DNA of 62,033 nt from positions 1 to 62,033 of the forward strand of contig NZ_BDBY01000308.1 of assembly GCF_001613225.1 (NCBI RefSeq), read 5' to 3'. The DNA comes from Nocardia pseudovaccinii NBRC 100343 (GTDB taxonomy: Bacteria; Actinomycetota; Actinomycetes; Mycobacteriales; Mycobacteriaceae). Below are positions 60,990 through 62,033 of the stretch, piece after piece. A program made the translations under genes and the position numbers. The stretch's first letter is position 1. Every line of letters starts with the position of its first letter. Under the pieces are notes generated by a model, which was given only the letters and a program-made list of their open reading frames with translations, did not search any database and was not told where the DNA came from.

Positions 60990-61396
60990 TTGCTTTCCAC
61001 CGAACGCCTGGCGGAATTCATGCCGGAGACCGCCCAAGCCGGAATTCAGCGTCACAAGTTCCCTCATCTGCGCGCCGCGCACTTCGTGCTCCCCGGACTG
61101 CTCGGCCGTGGTGGCGAGCAACCTCCGTCTCGACAGCATCGGAAAAACCGTCAGCGAGTACATACGCGCGCGTGGTCGACATTCCTGTCGAACTACGCGC
61201 TGGTATCGGCACGGCTATCCGGACTACTCTTCAGCGGCCGACTCCCGATGAGACACTGCCGACCTGTGAACCGATCCAGTGGACACCCTGGCCGCGGAAT
61301 ATGCTTGGGCGCAAAAGTTTCGGCGTGACACCCGCCGCCAGGGTCATCACTGTCGTAACGGCTCGCGTGGCTGACCTGATTGCGGGAGTGCGCTAG
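60990..61396 (+). pseudogene. Remnant, tentatively AtuA/DUF1446-like C-terminus
   Basis: Three frames must be joined: LSTERLAEFMPETAQAGI, then HKFPHLRAAHFVLPGLLGRG, then SNLRLDSIGKTVSEYIRAR and VVDIPVELRAG. The middle resembles the end of AtuA-type (acyclic terpene utilisation, DUF1446) proteins, which have a YELPNLRALNFVL-like segment and a closing RLDxQGK motif. The rest (PIQWTPWPRNMLGRKSFGVT) is not recognised. The identification is from memory and weak. Confidence 0.35.
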
Positions 61397-61530
61397 GCGG
61401 GTTTTCGCGTGACGAGGGATCGTCGGGATTGATCGCTACGAGAAGGTGTCGAATTCACCGCAATCGCCATACCTGTGATCCTGATTTAATGGTTGAGAGT
61501 AGTAAGAGTTCCACAAATACGAGGAGTCAG

Positions 61531-61992
61531 GTGCACGCCGACGATATCAACCCCCTGCCCATCGATCTCCCCGAACTCGCGATCCGAGAGGCGGTGCGCA
61601 GTACGATCTCCGAATACGCCATCGCCGGTGACCGGGGCCGGCTGGACGATCTGGCGGAATGTTTCATACCGGATGGGGTCCTCGAACTACATGGCTCCTG
61701 GGTCGCCACGGGCCGCGATGAGATTGTCGCCCAGCTGGATTCCAATTCACAAAGCCACAACCGAGCTATCGCCGCGGGATTCTTCCTGCGGCACTTCGTC
61801 ACGAACATCTGCTTCGAACGTGTCACCCCGATAGAAACACAGGTAGTGGCCTATTTTCAGGTGCTGACGCCGCAGGGTCTCGACCACTGGGGGCGTTATC
61901 GCGATGTACTCGTCCCGCACCAGGGACAGTGGCGCTTCCAGCATCGGCTGGTGCGCGTCGATGCCCGTGCGGAAAACAGTTGGCTTTCCTGA
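61531..61992 (+). CDS. SnoaL/NTF2-like protein
   Basis: This is a 153-residue protein with a SnoaL_4-type fold: REAVRSTISEYAIAGDRGRL, LAECFIPDGVLELHGSWVAT, GRDEIVAQL, FFLRHFVTNICFE, and a strand-rich end (HWGRYRDVLVPHQGQWRF, then HRLVRVD). Such proteins include nuclear-transport-factor-like hydratases and isomerases. M. tuberculosis has one (Rv0760c) near its cyp51 operon, a similar neighbourhood. GTG at 61531 is chosen because GAGGAG lies just upstream; ATG at 61489 would add 14 residues. It is the last feature seen before the window end. Confidence 0.75.
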   Translation: MHADDINPLPIDLPELAIREAVRSTISEYAIAGDRGRLDDLAECFIPDGVLELHGSWVATGRDEIVAQLDSNSQSHNRAIAAGFFLRHFVTNICFERVTPIETQVVAYFQVLTPQGLDHWGRYRDVLVPHQGQWRFQHRLVRVDARAENSWLS

Positions 61993-62033
61993 GCATCGCC
62001 GATACTTTCGACCATCCCTTCCGGTGCATAGAG

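Noticed and set aside
1..62033. tRNA or rRNA genes as integration sites
   Set aside because: No tRNA-like cloverleaf or rRNA segment was recognised, although short tRNAs could be missed by eye.

Overview
The window reads as high-GC actinobacterial DNA, most likely from a mycolic-acid genus such as Nocardia, Rhodococcus, Gordonia or Mycobacterium. Supporting signs are a complete yrbE/mce importer operon, a mycothiol-dependent formaldehyde dehydrogenase, CYP51/CYP125 cytochromes, an FprB-type ferredoxin reductase and a MobF TraA relaxase. All family assignments come from reading the translations and from remembered families; no search was run.

Layout. (1) 0.5-13.1 kb is a plasmid or integrative-element backbone: DUF4192 protein, truncated DprA-like gene, ParB-like protein, SSB, a Cys-rich protein, a 63-bp tandem repeat, an oriT-like hairpin, and a very large TraA relaxase-helicase broken by one extra C at 9980/9981. 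(2) 13.2-19.5 kb is a gene graveyard: a HEPN-like protein and an intact DJ-1/TetR divergent pair stand among remnants of a Fis-type regulator, a Tn3 transposase, an SDR, a ferredoxin reductase and a reductase of the DapB-like fold. (3) 19.6-32.3 kb starts with TetR, CYP51, CYP125 and a GMC oxidoreductase, continues into a GT4 / methyltransferase / terpene-cyclase-like / methyltransferase cassette, and then a leftward operon of SDR, enoyl-CoA hydratase, MscR and an MBL hydrolase. (4) 34.0-42.7 kb is a complete mce importer (yrbEA, yrbEB, mceA-F, one Mce-associated protein). (5) 42.7-62 kb holds a second set: TetR, SRPBCC protein, aldehyde dehydrogenase, second CYP125, [3Fe-4S] ferredoxin, FprB-like reductase, DapB-like reductase, FadD19-like acyl-CoA ligase operon, SDRs, TetR, second CYP51 and a SnoaL-like protein.

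How it may work together (inference). Mce proteins would import a sterol or sterol-like lipid. The CYP51s would remove a 14alpha-methyl group, using the ferredoxin and reductase. The CYP125s plus aldehyde dehydrogenase would oxidise the side chain to the acid, and the FadD19-like ligase would make the CoA ester. SDRs and the hydratase would continue. Steroid ring-degradation genes (kstD, ksh, hsa) are absent from the window, so this would be an uptake and front-end module.

The most striking unannotated signal is a shared operator: two or three copies of a quasi-palindrome TGTCYRGACA phased exactly or nearly 12 bp apart, found upstream of both CYP51 genes, a TetR gene, both SDR-headed units, the mce operon, the ferredoxin, the FprB-like reductase and the FadD19 operon. 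A second theme is that many cluster genes also occur here as a broken copy, as if a duplicated cluster is decaying.
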